Of a DNA stretch of 64,000 bases, positions 1 to 10,860 are shown piece by piece. Positions within the stretch are counted from its first letter, which is position 1. Each line of letters starts with the position of its first letter. The DNA is from Gracilariopsis chorda (lineage: Eukaryota; Rhodophyta; Florideophyceae; Gracilariales; Gracilariaceae): assembly GCA_003194525.1 (NCBI GenBank), contig NBIV01000338.1, positions 1 to 64,000 of the forward strand, in the 5' to 3' direction. The notes beneath the pieces were generated by a model. The model made no database searches and had not been told where the DNA came from. It was given only the letters and a program-made list of their open reading frames with translations. A program made the position numbers and the translations under genes.

Positions 1-196
1 TCCTAGAAATAGATCCCACCGAAGTCTCTCGCACAAACGCCTGAAGCAAAGCAAAGCCCGCCAAATACGCAGCAATCACGGAGTGAACATCTCCATTCGC
101 GCCATCAATCAACGTGCGTTTCAAACCATCACTGATCATGGTTAGCTGAGCTGCGCTCTGAGTACTCGGCGTTAATAGCAACAGAAAAATCTTCAT
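1..196 (-). CDS. Partial unknown ORF running off the left edge
   Basis: A minus-strand frame starts at an ATG at 196-194 and stays open for 65 codons to base 1, so its 3' end lies outside the window. The first residues are hydrophobic (MKIFLLLLTPST) and could be a signal peptide or simply the inside of a larger protein, because the frame is also open for some codons upstream. The remainder looks helical and alanine/leucine rich, as in repeat proteins. I recognise no family. It could be chance. Confidence 0.25.
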   Translation of the reverse strand, partial: MKIFLLLLTPSTQSAAQLTMISDGLKRTLIDGANGDVHSVIAAYLAGFALLQAFVRETSVGSISR

Positions 197-1009
197 ACAC
201 GTCGTCAGATTATTCAAGCGTGATTCGAGACAGAAACAGATCATAATGAACGGTGATCACAACTGCAGCGTGGGGTCGAATGGTATGAAGCGTGTCAATA
301 TCTCTTGTCAAAGCTCGCGTACAAAGGCTGCAAGCGACACATTGGTGCAGATGGGAAGAGGAGCCATATGGACCACGGCGATGACTCCTGTGATGCTGCT
401 GCCTAAGGCACAGTAGTGGCAAGGGCACGTCCGGCGTCATGGACCAGAACCCGTGACCTAGTTGACGTATGAGGATACAAGCGAAGGCGTAGATAAAAGC
501 AGCTCACACATGGCGTATCGATATGTCACCGAGCGTACGAGACACGCAGCAGCGTCAGGACGCTGTCGCAGGCCCTTCAAAATCCTTTGACAAAGCAGAC
601 TCTGCTTACCAGAGTGCACCTCACGTAAGGTGCTCAGATCAACCTGCAACTACAGTCAGCGAAAACCATCATGCCCGGAATGCGTCTTGCAAAGCAGAGA
701 CGTAAATTTGGGAAGTCCGTGACTAGAAATTATTTGAGTTTGACAACTAAAGCAAAAACTTGGCAAATATTTGCAGTTTTTGAGTAGGTTTTACTTCACG
801 TTGGCAGCTTCATGTGATGCCTGTTTCCTTGCATTGCAAGCAATGTAGCTTTCGTGTCAGTGCCGTTTTTGATGAATACAGTCAATGGGGTTGCAGAAAT
901 TGTGTCTACTTTGCTACTTTTTGGCCAAAAGTTTGACAAAAAGGACGTGGACATTGTCACGGAAAACCTTTTTACACAGGTCCGTGACGTTCCCCGAGCG
1001 GAAAACATT
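197..1009. other. No gene recognised
   Basis: Short overlapping frames on both strands show no family resemblance. The stretch from about 790 to 1009 may be the decayed upstream half of the integrase that becomes recognisable at 1043, but I could not follow a single frame through it. Confidence 0.4.
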
Positions 1010-1393
1010 TTTGGAATATGAGTTTCGCGGGGTCCAACGTAGATTCTTCTCTCAGACAATGGCGAGCAATTTGTTATGTCCTTCTTACACGACGTATGCA
1101 GAATACTGGGCGTCAGGAACGTGTTGAACACGACTTACCATCCTCCGTCTAACGGACACGTAGAGTAGTACAACCCCACAATCTTAGCCGCACTAGAGCA
1201 CTACATTGCAGACCATCCAAAAGACTGGGACCTATATACAGATACAATTTGTTATGCATACAATATGCAAATACATTCGACAGCCACATTGGCACCATTT
1301 GAGCTGGTACTATCACAGCACTCGCTGACATTGCCGATAGAGATTGATTCGCAGGCTAATGAAAATGAGGAGGAGCTTAGGGGCGTTCCATGA
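1010..1393 (+). pseudogene. Gypsy-type integrase core, decayed fragment
   Basis: The plus frame from 1043 reads LLSDNGEQF, then TTYHPPSNGHVE followed by a TAG, then YN and a long helical tail with WDLYTDTICYAYN. This is the second Asp and the catalytic Glu region of a retroviral-type DDE integrase, in the style of Gypsy elements (SDNG...YHPQTNGQVERYN). The TAG sits directly after the catalytic Glu, where families carry Arg or similar. The frame ends at a TGA at 1391-1393. The first catalytic Asp and the zinc-binding part are not readable upstream. No LTRs were found around it, so this is an isolated relic. Confidence 0.75.
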
Positions 1394-1789
1394 GTTGACG
1401 AAACTCTGAACTCGAAATCACAGCCGAATTTAACTGTCAGCTTCTTGAACAGTAATGGTCCTGGTCAACGACGCCTGTATATCAACCTGATGAGGTTTCA
1501 GAGAGCATGCAACTCTGTTGGCTTCACGTCGTCACCACTTTGCGGCGACTACAAACCTCACACTCCCTTGGCCTTATCTACATTTTCCATACCATACGGC
1601 TGCTTGCTTCCTCTACAGCAAATGCCGCGACCTATAACGCTTTATCTGGATGTACTCCAGTCCCGCCAAACACTCTATGACACCATCAAGGGCCGTCGTA
1701 GACGACGACAACATGAACATATCAAAAGTTTGTACTTTTGTATCTCTTACACACTTATGGGATGCGGAGCATTCTAGTAGGAGCATCCG

Positions 1790-2711
1790 AACAGTCATTT
1801 GTCGTCCACCATTTTCCCCAATTCAACACATTGGAAGCATTTCCGACTTCGCTTTCAAGAGAATGTACCGCGTCTCAAAGTTTCAGTTCACGCTACTTTC
1901 GTCGAGTTTGCGTCAGCAATTGCAAAGAAGGCAACGCAAAAATTGTCATGTAGCTGCTGCAGTAAGCATCGAAGTGATGCTTTTCGTCACTCTACGAATC
2001 CTGGCCGGAGGAAGCTATTTCGACATTGGATGGCCGTACGGCATAGGAACTACAACTCTTTATTCCTTATTTCAGGAATCACTGTTCGCTCTCAAGAACT
2101 GTCTACTCCAATACGCTTCCCACAATCCAAAAGAGAATGCAAAGTGAATGCTAACATGTTTTGCAAACTGCAAAATAGTCCTCTTTGTGGCGTTATTGCA
2201 GCGTTAGATGGAATTGCCATCGAAGTTCAGAAAACCTCGTCTATGTGACGCTCCTGATCCACGCAAGTTCTACAATCGAAAAGGATTTTTTGCTTTATGC
2301 GTACAGGCCGCCGTACAGGGAGACTATCGGTTTTGCTTTGTTTCAGCCACGCATTCTGGAGGCACTCATGATGCGACAGCTTTTTCCGCAACGAAACTTT
2401 ACCAACTGCTGAAAGGTTGTACTCTGCCGGACTGGGCCGCAGTCGTCGCTGATGATGCGTACAGCAACGAGGGTAGAGTGCTTTCACCGTACGCTGGAAA
2501 GCGGTTGACGCAGAAGGAAGACACTTTTAACGCGTACCATTCCTCTTGTCACATAATAGTGGAACAGGCTTTCGGTATGCTTGTCAGCAGATTCGGTATC
2601 TTTTGGTCTGCAGTAAGGTATCCCTTGTGAAAAGTACCTCTGATCATCTTAGTGACTTGCCAGCTGCATAAGTTCATTATTGATAATGCAGATGATACTC
2701 TGTTTGAATAG
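1790..2711 (+). pseudogene. PIF/Harbinger-type transposase (DDE_Tnp_4), frameshifted
   Basis: Three overlapping plus frames join into one transposase. The first part (to about 2100) has the helical N-terminal pattern LRILAGGSYFDIGWPYGIG. The next has GVIAALDGIAIEV, the first catalytic Asp. The last (2208-2630) has SGGTHDATAF, ADDAYSNEG with the second Asp, and VEQAFGMLVSRF with the catalytic Glu. At least one frameshift lies before 2208. A TGA at 2628-2630 falls where the family usually has Arg, and the frame then continues with a typical tail (QLHKFIIDN) to 2711. All three catalytic residues are visible but no continuous ORF exists. Terminal repeats were not identified. Confidence 0.8.
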
Positions 2712-2796
2712 ATCCCAAGCCACGAAGAAAACCATGTACACAGGTTCCCGGCTGTCAATTTTCAAGACGCGCTTCACATGGAACGTGACAGCTTGA

Positions 2797-3465
2797 GGTC
2801 CCGAAATCGGTCTCGTCAATCTTCAACGCTTCGCGAGAATGTCGCTGAACAACTGCACAGAATGGGGTTCTTACGACGAAGAACCGGCGGGAGAGCAGCG
2901 TGCAGGAGACATAGCGCACTTTCATTTGCACGACAGCAGAGTGATGCTGCTCAAACCATGCACGTTTATGAACGCCTCCGGTCGCGCAGTACGCGCCGCT
3001 CTTAAGTACATGGACGCTCTTGTCGCAGCTCTGCTGGTTGTGACAGACGATATATCGCTTGATCTGGGAGAAATTAAACTACGAGTGAAAGGCAGCGCCG
3101 GTGGGCATAATGGGCTGAAGAGTACACAACAATGTGTTGGCGGTATGAACTACGCTAGGCTACGAATTGGCGTTGGTTCTCCGAGTGGTAGAGCAGAAGA
3201 TTGGGCCGAATTCGTTCTTGGATCCATTTCGCAATTAGAGAAGCAGGTTTTGGAAAAAGTGGAATGGGATGTGATGGAAGCCGTTGACTACGGGGTAGAC
3301 GAAACAAGCATCGAAAAAGGTTCAGACTCAGATTGCGGTGGCCAAGCAAGGGAGACGAAATCATTGCTGACAACGAGTGGTTTTTGTCACTGCTTGAGTG
3401 GACATGTGTTCTTATTCAACGTTAAACTGAAGGGGGACGCTCTAAATCAATACTTGAAGCGTTAA
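2797..3465 (+). pseudogene. Peptidyl-tRNA hydrolase, N-terminus lost or frameshifted
   Basis: The frame from 2839 carries hallmark blocks of bacterial/organelle-type Pth, the enzyme that cleaves peptidyl-tRNA and recycles tRNA: KPCTFMNASG, VVTDD (substrate-binding Asp), GSAGGHNGLKS and RLRIGVG, followed by the FVLG block. The usual N-terminal block (GLGNPG...TRHNVG), which holds the catalytic His, is not intact. Upstream of 2839 the frame hits a TGA at 2794-2796, and a weak match (RENVAEQLHRMGF) lies in another frame, pointing to a frameshift near 2835. The C-terminus is longer than usual and acidic. Without the catalytic His this copy is probably inactive, unless an upstream exon supplies it. 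Confidence 0.8.
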
Positions 3466-3576
3466 TGTGTCAGCGACATAAACTCTTCAGAGACAAGGAT
3501 AAAAAAATGAAACGCGGGTTAAAGGAATTGTACCAGCGCTTCAAGAATTGTTCTTCTTGGCATGGTTGAAATGAAT

Positions 3577-4440
3577 TTACGAACAGTCGCGAAGTCGGGC
3601 TGCAGCTTGTTCCGCGGTAAGATCTCTCTGCGAATGGCCAAGCATCTCAAATCCAACCATGAAATTTCTAACGGTAGCGCTTCGAAGAAGTGGGCGATAA
3701 AAGTGCGTTTGGAAATGCGCATATTCATTCTTACTTGGGTCTGTACCATTGTTGGTAGGCGCTTGATGAATACCCATTGAGTACGGGAACAAAGTGGTGA
3801 AAAGATTGTCATAGCGTGCGCACACGCGACCGTAGATGTTGGCCAAATCCAGTTGCATGGCGTCGGTAAAGTTGACGAGGCAGGGTACTCTCACTTTGCT
3901 TATGACCATGACCTCGAAGGGCCAAGTAGCCCAGAATGGGACAACGGCGAGGAAAGTCTCATTCTGACATACGATACGTTCCTTTGCTTCCATTTCGAGT
4001 TTGACGTAGTCCTTCCAACATGTGGGTTCCCTTCTTAATCTGATAGGCTTTGAGATTAGCGAGTGCGATGCGCGGCTCTTCTGGAACGAACTCAGATGCC
4101 TAGATCTGACCGTGAGGATGAGGATTGGAGCATCCCATCATCTGTCCCTTGTTCTAGAATATCTTCACGTGCCCGATGTAATCGAGCTTGGAGAGGCTGT
4201 CATACTCCTCAACCCAGGCATCAACAACGGCTTTGATCTCCTTGACGGTCATTACAGCGACAGTTAGGTTGACCTTCGAGGAGAAGCAGACAACGCAACA
4301 TTTTCCACGCACTGCTTTGGCTACGAGAGGATCGTTGTTCTCAACGCTGCCAACCTCACCGTATGGGGTGTCCGCCCAATGAAGCCTGGAAATCATTGTC
4401 GAAGACAATGGTAGGGTCGTACTCGGGTTCGCATATTCAG
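3577..4440 (-). pseudogene. Galactose-1-phosphate uridylyltransferase, broken
   Basis: The minus strand encodes recognisable GalT blocks of the Leloir pathway: TIVFDNDF near 4400, a VVCFSSKVNLT block near 4290, the active-site SNPHPHGQ near 4115, and downstream VVPFWATWPFE and YSMGIHQAP, ending with EQAAARL near 3590. The HPH active-site histidines are present. Two in-frame TAG codons interrupt the frame: 4154-4156, where families have Glu after IF, and 4100-4102, where GQIW has Trp. At least two frameshifts separate the blocks, one near 4020 and one near 4390. The N-terminal third with its zinc-binding Cys pair was not recovered. This is a decayed host-type gene. Confidence 0.85.
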
Positions 4441-4699
4441 TAAACTGCTGGGTGGAATCGAGAAAAAAGCCCTCAAATCTCACGCACAAAACGTACGAAA
4501 GAAACAGCAAGAAGAACTCAGTGAAATGCGCTTGGGGAGAGTGATCTCGGGAAATGTAGAAAACAGAAACTGCATGCAAGAGAACAAGTGGTGACAGTGT
4601 TTACCGCTTGAGCGCCATCACATCTTCACAATGAGTACATGTATGTGAAGCAGTTGATCCAGACTGAGAGAACCCCCCGAAGACCCGAAGAAAACAGAC

Positions 4700-5397
4700 G
4701 ATGGTTATACAGAAACGAGAAATGTATTTGTTAGTGGGTATATTATTACGGCAAGAGAAACAAGATAACGTGACAGCCAGAGGTGTATAGTACTGGAGGC
4801 AGATGATGAAAGGATGTAGATATGGAAGGTACAAAAGCCCACCATAACCATGCGAGCAATCGACATGGAGGCGGTAAGAACAGGCAAAAGAGAAAAAAGC
4901 TGAGACGGTGGTAAGAGGAAAATTAAACAATACGCTGGTAACTTCTGGTGCGAGTAAGAGTGGACTCCAAAACGTCCTTTAGACTAACCAGAAATCCACC
5001 GAGTTCGGTGACAATAATAACAGACCACTTGAGCCAGTTCGAAAGCCGTTCGAAGAGATGCAACCATGTTTCGCTCTGGTGCATGCAGTTGTTTCTCCCA
5101 CTATGTGTGGAACAAAGTTTCTCTTGCTTCAGTTTCAGCTTGAACGTATCCATTCCAAGCATCGCCGCCACGAGCGGAGATGCGAGCTTCAACAATGCTC
5201 TTGAGTGCAAAAATTTACCAGAAGACGATCGAGCTGGGCCTTGATCCTTTTGCGATACACGGGACGGGGGGATGTCTCTCATGCTCGAATAGTGAGGCGA
5301 GACAGGAGGTGCACAACGTGTGGCCGCACGGTGCAACGCGGGGTATGATGAATTCGGTGAGACATACAGGACAATCCAAGGGTAAGGAGGGATTCAA
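4700..5397 (-). pseudogene. RING-finger protein remnant
   Basis: The minus frame from 5397 opens with LDCPVCLTEF, 11 residues after MNPSLP, then VAPCGHTLCTSCL and a further Cys (PVPC). That is the C3HC4 RING spacing of TRIM- or RNF-type E3 ubiquitin ligases. The last zinc ligands are unclear. A TAA follows about 60 codons in, but the same frame continues with a helical stretch (IFALKSIVEAR) and, after further stops, a hydrophobic segment near 4705-4887 that could be membrane-spanning. I infer a decayed RING protein. The link between the RING and the hydrophobic part is weak. Confidence 0.55.
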
Positions 5398-5817
5398 TGC
5401 TTAGTGAGAGGTGGGTGGTTATTGTGGTTTTAGGTCGCTGTTTCCAAACGTTGACATTGCGACGAAGACGTCTTCTGGCGCGTCGGGCCGCCGAGAGTTG
5501 CGCCCAATGCAAAGCAGCCGGGTGAAGCCAGGGTGGGCGCCACGGCGTTGCACTTTCCCATGATGAAGTGCCAATAGACTTGGGGAAGAAACTCTAATGT
5601 CGACAGGGCAGCACTAGAAGGCTGCCTGCCGAAGCAAGGCGGCCGCATCGAGCGCTCTGCCCATGGTGGCAGCTTTTTGTCTGCATAGATGATATTACAA
5701 CAGCTCAAAACCCCAGCTTGTTCTGCTATTGCAGAGGTACTTGGTCATATTCTATTGGCCGAATCAGCATGACGCGTACACGTGTCCACAGCACGCTTAC
5801 ATACCAATGAACTCGAA

Positions 5818-5874
5818 AGCCCTTCGTCGTCTTCTTCGTCTCTTCGTCTTCTTCGTCTTCTTCTTCCGCCAGTC
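5818..5874. repeat. TCTTCG/TCTTCT simple repeat
   Basis: A run of TCTTCG- and TCTTCT-type units is visible. It creates an artificial low-complexity ORF on both strands, which I do not call as a gene. Confidence 0.8.
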
Positions 5875-6073
5875 TTTGTTCGTGGGCCTGTGCGCAGTTG
5901 GAGATATGAAGCACTCTAGCACAATATGCGCAGCTCTCAGCGTGCTTCTCTCCATCTTCGCATTGCTCTAGTACCGGATCATTCGCCTGCAGCTCCCTGC
6001 GTTACAGTCAGCCCCCCTCGCAGATGAAATATCGTTTCTAGCGCCTCCACTCGTCCTGGCACTCGGTGCCATT

Positions 6074-7430
6074 GTGCAACGAAGCCTGCCACCAATTTGT
6101 TTCATTCCGCTGGTCATTTATCCCTCGCTCAGTGCATGTGTGCTTGCAGTTGCTCAACTGCTTTGCCTGTTCCTGCTAACTGCTCTTGTCATATGCTCCT
6201 CCAAAACCGACTTTGTTGGTGCATGCATTACATCACTGTTCTTGTTCATACTGGATGCTGTTGTACACTCTCGTTCATCACATGTTTTGTTGTTTAAAGT
6301 ACTCAAAAGTACGCTTCCCTCACTAACATTTGCGATTGCAATGACGTACTTTGCGATAATATCTGTAGCTCTAAACACATTACGTCTTTCTCTTGACAAG
6401 CGCACTTGTCGGAAAAAGAAACCCCTCCTCATCATGTACAGTTTGGTCATGGCTTTTCCTCGCATCACCAATTGTAGGACAGCTCCCCCATTCGTGCCAC
6501 CACTACCACCTCCTAAACATTTTACCCTCCTTGCAAAGTCTCGTGATCCGAAGGGCTTGATCAGCGTTGTTGAGAAACGAGGAGAATATCGAATGCTACT
6601 TGAGGATCTGTCCGTCTTGGGTGGTTATTTCGATGCCAGCAAGTACTACCCGGATTCCATATTCTCCCAATTCTATGTTCAGGAGGCAGTACGGCTTGTC
6701 GGACAGCGCAAAGACAACGCAACTGAACTATGTATTGGTCTGGGTATTGGAGTTGCTGCGAACACCCTTTCGAAACATGGCGTCAAAGTAACTACTGTTG
6801 ATATCGACCCGATCGTCGCACTTTAACGCCCGCAAGTACTTCGGGCTCCAGATCCCTGTTCAAGTGGAGGACGCCGTGTCATATGTCACAAAACGTCCCA
6901 TTCATTCTTTTGATTACGTGATCCATGAATTTTTTCACAGGGGGCACAATGCCGTCCGCGCTGTTCTCAGTTCAGATGTTTGAACACGGCTTTTTAAACC
7001 AGAAGGCGTGTTGGCTGTCAATTTTGTTGGAGCTGTGGAGCTCCCACCAACACCTGCGTCACAAGCTTTGTCACTTGTTTCCCAAAGGATGACGAAGGTA
7101 TTTGCGAAAGTGCGTGCGTTTTCAGATGGTGTAGATGCTCAAATTCACAACATTGTACTGTCCACATCCCCAGGGGAAGGCGATGTGGTGTTCAGGGAAC
7201 CGGATGAACAGTATTTCCTCAGCTCTTCGATGAAAGGCCCTGCGCTAACCAGCTTTCAAGAGCACGAAATAGGTGAGGAACAGTTAAAGGGGTGCAGTGA
7301 TTCGTCGAGTGTGGCTTGGGTGATGTACCGGGGATTACTCGATATAGCTGAGGCACACCGAAACCTCATGCATAATATTCACCCCAAGCAATCATGGCCT
7401 GCTATATTGGCAGCTGAGAAGTGGAAATAA
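6074..7430 (+). pseudogene. Spermidine-synthase-like protein with membrane N-terminus, broken
   Basis: The first frame (6074-6826) starts with three or four hydrophobic segments, then a soluble domain with VVEKRGEYRML, an SQFYVQEAV block and LCIGLGIGVAANTLSKHG, the Rossmann glycine loop of the aminopropyltransferase/methyltransferase fold, followed by VTTVDIDP, the acidic ligand-binding loop. A frameshift near 6820 moves the reading to another frame (HFNARKYFGL, FDYVIHEFF), which has one in-frame TGA at 6981-6983. The next stretch (EGVLAVNFVG) is the typical late strand of the fold. Such membrane-anchored spermidine-synthase-like proteins exist in algae and animals, often without polyamine activity. 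Two lesions suggest a pseudogene, or one intron around 6820 plus one nonsense codon. Confidence 0.75.
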
Positions 7431-8102
7431 AGTACGCATATCAGACGCAGGTCGCTGCACATTAAGACTCCGGGAAAGCTTAGAAGAGGAGGATAAAGTT
7501 GTATTCATTGTTAGGAGTCCCGTATGAGTCGTGGGAACATGACGACGGAACATGTGCTCTAATCGCCGCCTGACAATGCAGGAGAATTTTTGTGAACAAT
7601 GCTCTGCTCGGGTGTCTTGATAGAGCATGGCGCGGAGGGCGTCGCGAATGCAAGAAATAGATGGTTGTGGCGACAGTGGCACTTCTGCAAGCAGGTCATC
7701 CTCCGGTGCAAAAAGGCGGGGCAGCCTGGTAGTAAGAAAGCGTGCAAGATGTTCCCGGGTGACGGAATCGTGCATGGCATCCTCCGAGCGGTGTGGTGGC
7801 GGTTCCTCAGAAGCAGCAGCAGCACACAGAACGGACATAGACTTAATTCAATTTGAAACGCGTTCTACGACGGCGCAAGCGGAGTCTAGAGCGGCGACTT
7901 TGGTCTCCAGGTCCGGAGTGGATGAGTCTATGATGTTTAGTAGAGCGTTTGCGTGGGCGTAGGCGTCGGCGATGTTGGCGTCGAGAAGCGTTGCATCGGA
8001 GTCCAGATTGACGTTAGCGGAGGAGTAGTGTGCTCCGAGAGAGCGTTTGTCGGAGAGTGTGGCGGAGATTGAGGCCATTGGTGCGTTGGGTGCGATTTTC
8101 AA
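7392..8102 (-). CDS. Unknown small protein, possibly interrupted by one TGA
   Basis: Two minus-strand ORFs (7848-8102 and 7392-7838) share one frame and are separated only by a TGA at 7848-7850. The upstream part is helical and alanine/leucine/aspartate rich (ANIADAYAHANALLNIID), resembling a coiled-coil subunit. The downstream part has a helical block with PRLFAPEDDLL. No ATG begins the first part, which opens at a TTG at 8102 overlapping the stop of the 470-residue ORF. I recognise no family. It is convergent with the spermidine-synthase-like remnant and may be a decayed gene or an intron-containing one. Confidence 0.35.
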
Positions 8103-9511
8103 CCATCAAGATTACGCATCAAACGTTCTGAACTTCCATGCAACACCTTCTTCTCCTGTTCACATGAAATATTTGTTAGCATGTCCTTAACTTTCAGAAT
8201 AGCCTCCAACGTAGCCTTGGTGCTGCGAGCATGGGCTTCAACCGCTTCAAACCTAACTTTATCACGCTCCGCCTTCTCCATTTCCCGCGCGACATGTTCG
8301 TCATGCGGTGTAAGCGCAGCAGCCAAAGATTCCAATCCTGAAGAATTAATGCGACTGTTGTCAGGTCTTGCGCGTTTCGATCTAGACTGTGACACTGCGG
8401 GAGATCCAAAACCATACTGTGACACTTCTACAACAACTCCAGCTTCCTGTTTGAAATTACTTCGCAGCGCTCGAGTACAAAGCGGTTCCATAATTGGATG
8501 TAAATGAAGAAAACAAAAAGCGTACATAATATAGATCTTACCGTCTGCGTAGCTAACAAAAGCTTCAGGATCTCCCTGACCTGATGCTTCGTACCTTGTT
8601 ACACATGTTCCGTATAGACTTTTGAACTCCGCAAACTTGGGTTTAAGAATACCACCATCTCGTAAATGACTACGATTTGCCGGATTGATTGAACATATAT
8701 CATCGCGCGTCACACCTCCACTTACTACAGAGATCGGCTCTGGCCGAAAATCAGGATCGTTGAATAGTGGGGCAATTGCTTCGGACCATGGGTCTTCCCT
8801 TTGCTTGTCGAGCTCTACTCTTTTCATGCAATCCATGAACTTTTCTCGAACGGAAACCATCCGAGCATCCACTAAAACATGCAGTAGTCGATAGAACTCT
8901 ACCGCCTCAAACGGCGGTCTACGCTGAAGTTGAGAAACAGAAGCGGACCTTTCAGCACCAAGCGGAGGTTCTCCAATAACGATTTCACCATCAACGAAAA
9001 CAGGTATATCGCCCTTCACCCATATCACTTCCTCATGGTCGCGAGCATTGCGCTTGATTCGTACAGTTGTGTTTCGTAGTCCATTAAAAAATGCGCAATC
9101 CAAGCTACTAGTGTCTCCACAACCATCAATTAGCTTACAAATTGTCGATAAGCTTACCTTTCGTTGTACCATTTTCGTTGCTAGAAGTTTGCGTTTAGTA
9201 GCCAGTTTTGCGTTTTGTGCGCCTACAATATTCAAAGATTTGAGGGAAAGCTTGCAGTGTACGTTATCAAAGTGGCATTGGTCTAGAATTTGGATGCCAT
9301 GCTCTACACTTTTCGGTATCGTTAGCGATTGTTCTGCGATGTCGGTTTCCTTTCCAGTAGTTGCTGTCTTGTCATCACTCGCTTGCTTTGGTGGGTCTTT
9401 ATCGCCGTCATTTTGAGCGTCAGTTGTAGATAAGCGTGCGTGCGCTGGTAGGGAAAACGAGTTCATGTTCTTGAATGTCACGAAGAACGTGGCATTCACT
9501 ATGGAAGACAA
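8099..9511 (-). CDS. Unknown 470-residue protein with C-terminal coiled coil
   Basis: This is an uninterrupted minus-strand ORF, one of the few intact frames in the left half. The first 60 residues are polar and low complexity. The middle (about 100-340) looks globular, with distinctive stretches SGGVTRDDICSINP, KFAEFKSLYG, YEASGQGDPEAF and YAFCFLHLHPIME. Residues about 390-470 are charged and helical (EMEKAERDKVRFEAVEAH), likely a coiled coil. I do not recognise a named domain. The middle may belong to a family dispersed in algal genomes, but that is memory-based and unverified. The start is the first ATG at 9511. The neighbours are decayed genes, so being intact is notable. Confidence 0.65.
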   Translation of the reverse strand: MSSIVNATFFVTFKNMNSFSLPAHARLSTTDAQNDGDKDPPKQASDDKTATTGKETDIAEQSLTIPKSVEHGIQILDQCHFDNVHCKLSLKSLNIVGAQNAKLATKRKLLATKMVQRKVSLSTICKLIDGCGDTSSLDCAFFNGLRNTTVRIKRNARDHEEVIWVKGDIPVFVDGEIVIGEPPLGAERSASVSQLQRRPPFEAVEFYRLLHVLVDARMVSVREKFMDCMKRVELDKQREDPWSEAIAPLFNDPDFRPEPISVVSGGVTRDDICSINPANRSHLRDGGILKPKFAEFKSLYGTCVTRYEASGQGDPEAFVSYADGKIYIMYAFCFLHLHPIMEPLCTRALRSNFKQEAGVVVEVSQYGFGSPAVSQSRSKRARPDNSRINSSGLESLAAALTPHDEHVAREMEKAERDKVRFEAVEAHARSTKATLEAILKVKDMLTNISCEQEKKVLHGSSERLMRNLDG

Positions 9512-9659
9512 TTCGGAACACGGTTTCCGTTTTGTGGGGACTGCAGGCGCTGGTGGGTTGCAGTCGGAAGCGGAAACTGGAAACGAACGTATGCAATGTG
9601 TGATCTTCTGATTGGGTATCTACTGATTACCGATTTCGTAATCAGAGTTTCCTCAACTC

Positions 9660-10020
9660 ATGAAACGCCCCTTAGGCAGTTTCACATAAGATGGAAGAAT
9701 GAGTTACGCGGACGCGCAGCCCAAACCGGAGAAGAATTGAAGAAAACCCTAGCTAGGTACGAATGCAGTTAAGATGCGAACCTAAGACCGGCTTTACCGG
9801 ATCTTAAAGTTGGAGGACACGTCTTCGTGAGGACTGACTGCAAAGATGGAGAGTACGCCAAGGATGAGCACCAGCGCAGACGTTGGCATAAACTTGCACC
9901 GATCGCAACAGGACCATATGGAGTTGTCGAATTCGACGGAAATGCTGTAATAGTAAAGAAAGGAAACGAGGTATAACGCGTCTCACTCGACCGAATGGTG
10001 TGCGGCCCAAGCTCTAAAGC
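9660..10020 (+). pseudogene. Gypsy integrase C-terminal tail, decayed
   Basis: The plus frame reads TGEELKKTLARYECS, a TAA, then LRPALPDLKVGGHVFV, HKLAPIATGPYGVV and, after another TAA, RVSLDRMV. This order matches the end of Gypsy integrases: a helix, a beta-barrel with GDxVxV, the PxxxGPYxV block and VSxDRV. The first TAA (near 9772) sits where families often have Tyr, the second (near 9975) where they have Glu or Gln. It is not adjacent to the integrase core at 1 kb, so it is a separate relic or part of a split element. Confidence 0.7.
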
Positions 10021-10241
10021 TGATGCACAGTGAAAGGTGACTTCTCATGATCACATCGAGCCACATTAGCACCTGCAGCCGCTCGTCGCACCACAACGCG
10101 CCGACGTGCCGCAAAAGTGGAGTTTGGCCCTACAAGATCTTCCACATGGCGCACGAGGCGCAATGAATGCCCCAAAAGCTTTGACAGATGCATATATGGC
10201 CCGAAGTATAGAAGTGGGCAATCATATAAGCCCAGCCTAAG

Positions 10242-10860
10242 TTGCCGGCCCTGAGGAGGCAACTGGCGGCGCTATGGTACAGAACAATGCTCCTCCCTCA
10301 CAGAATCGCGAGGAGATCGTGCCTAAGCCAACCCAAGACACCCGGCCACACGGTCATCATAAAAGACGAGCCGGTGAGCCCGATTTTGATGAGCAGCAGC
10401 CACTTGCTGGAGGAAATGATGGGGAGAACGCCACGCTGGACATACTGCCGTCGCGCGTTGACTCCTCAAGCGCAGAAGCACCACGTTATCGCTACATCTT
10501 CGCGGAAGTAATCGTGCAGGATAGTAGAGATGTAAGAGCAGTAGCGGGACCCCTAAAAATGTTATTTCCGATGACTTGACGTTGGGGAAGGCCATAAAAC
10601 AAAGGGAAAGGCCCAAAACGCCGGGTACAGTACCACCGGAGAAGGAAGAGCCTCTATTGGCAAGTATCGAGCGGAAAGTGACGCCAAGTGCTTTGGAACC
10701 GCCAACCGAGTCGGAACAGCTGAGGAAGAAGGTGAAGGGAAGCGCCGAATCAGACGAAACCGTGAATTCTAGGAGATTGGTCCAGGAACAGACCTCCGTT
10801 AGCAGGCCTGACACGCACCGACTTGTGACGCGAGATCCCTCAACGATAGATGGTCGATAA
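10242..10860 (+). other. Weak ORFs of unknown meaning after the integrase tail
   Basis: Two overlapping plus frames (10274-10579 and 10576-10860) encode proline-, glutamate- and lysine-rich low-complexity protein. They follow the integrase tail in the same direction and may be the end of that element or chance. No domain was recognised. Confidence 0.25.

Noticed and set aside
5729..5971. 80-codon ORF with a Phe/Arg-rich run
   Set aside because: The frame is produced by the TCTTCG simple repeat, and nothing outside the repeat supports a protein.
1650..10020. Linking the two Gypsy integrase pieces (1 kb and 9.7 kb) into one element
   Set aside because: They are in the same orientation and compatible in order, but 8 kb of genes in mixed orientation lie between, and no LTRs were found.
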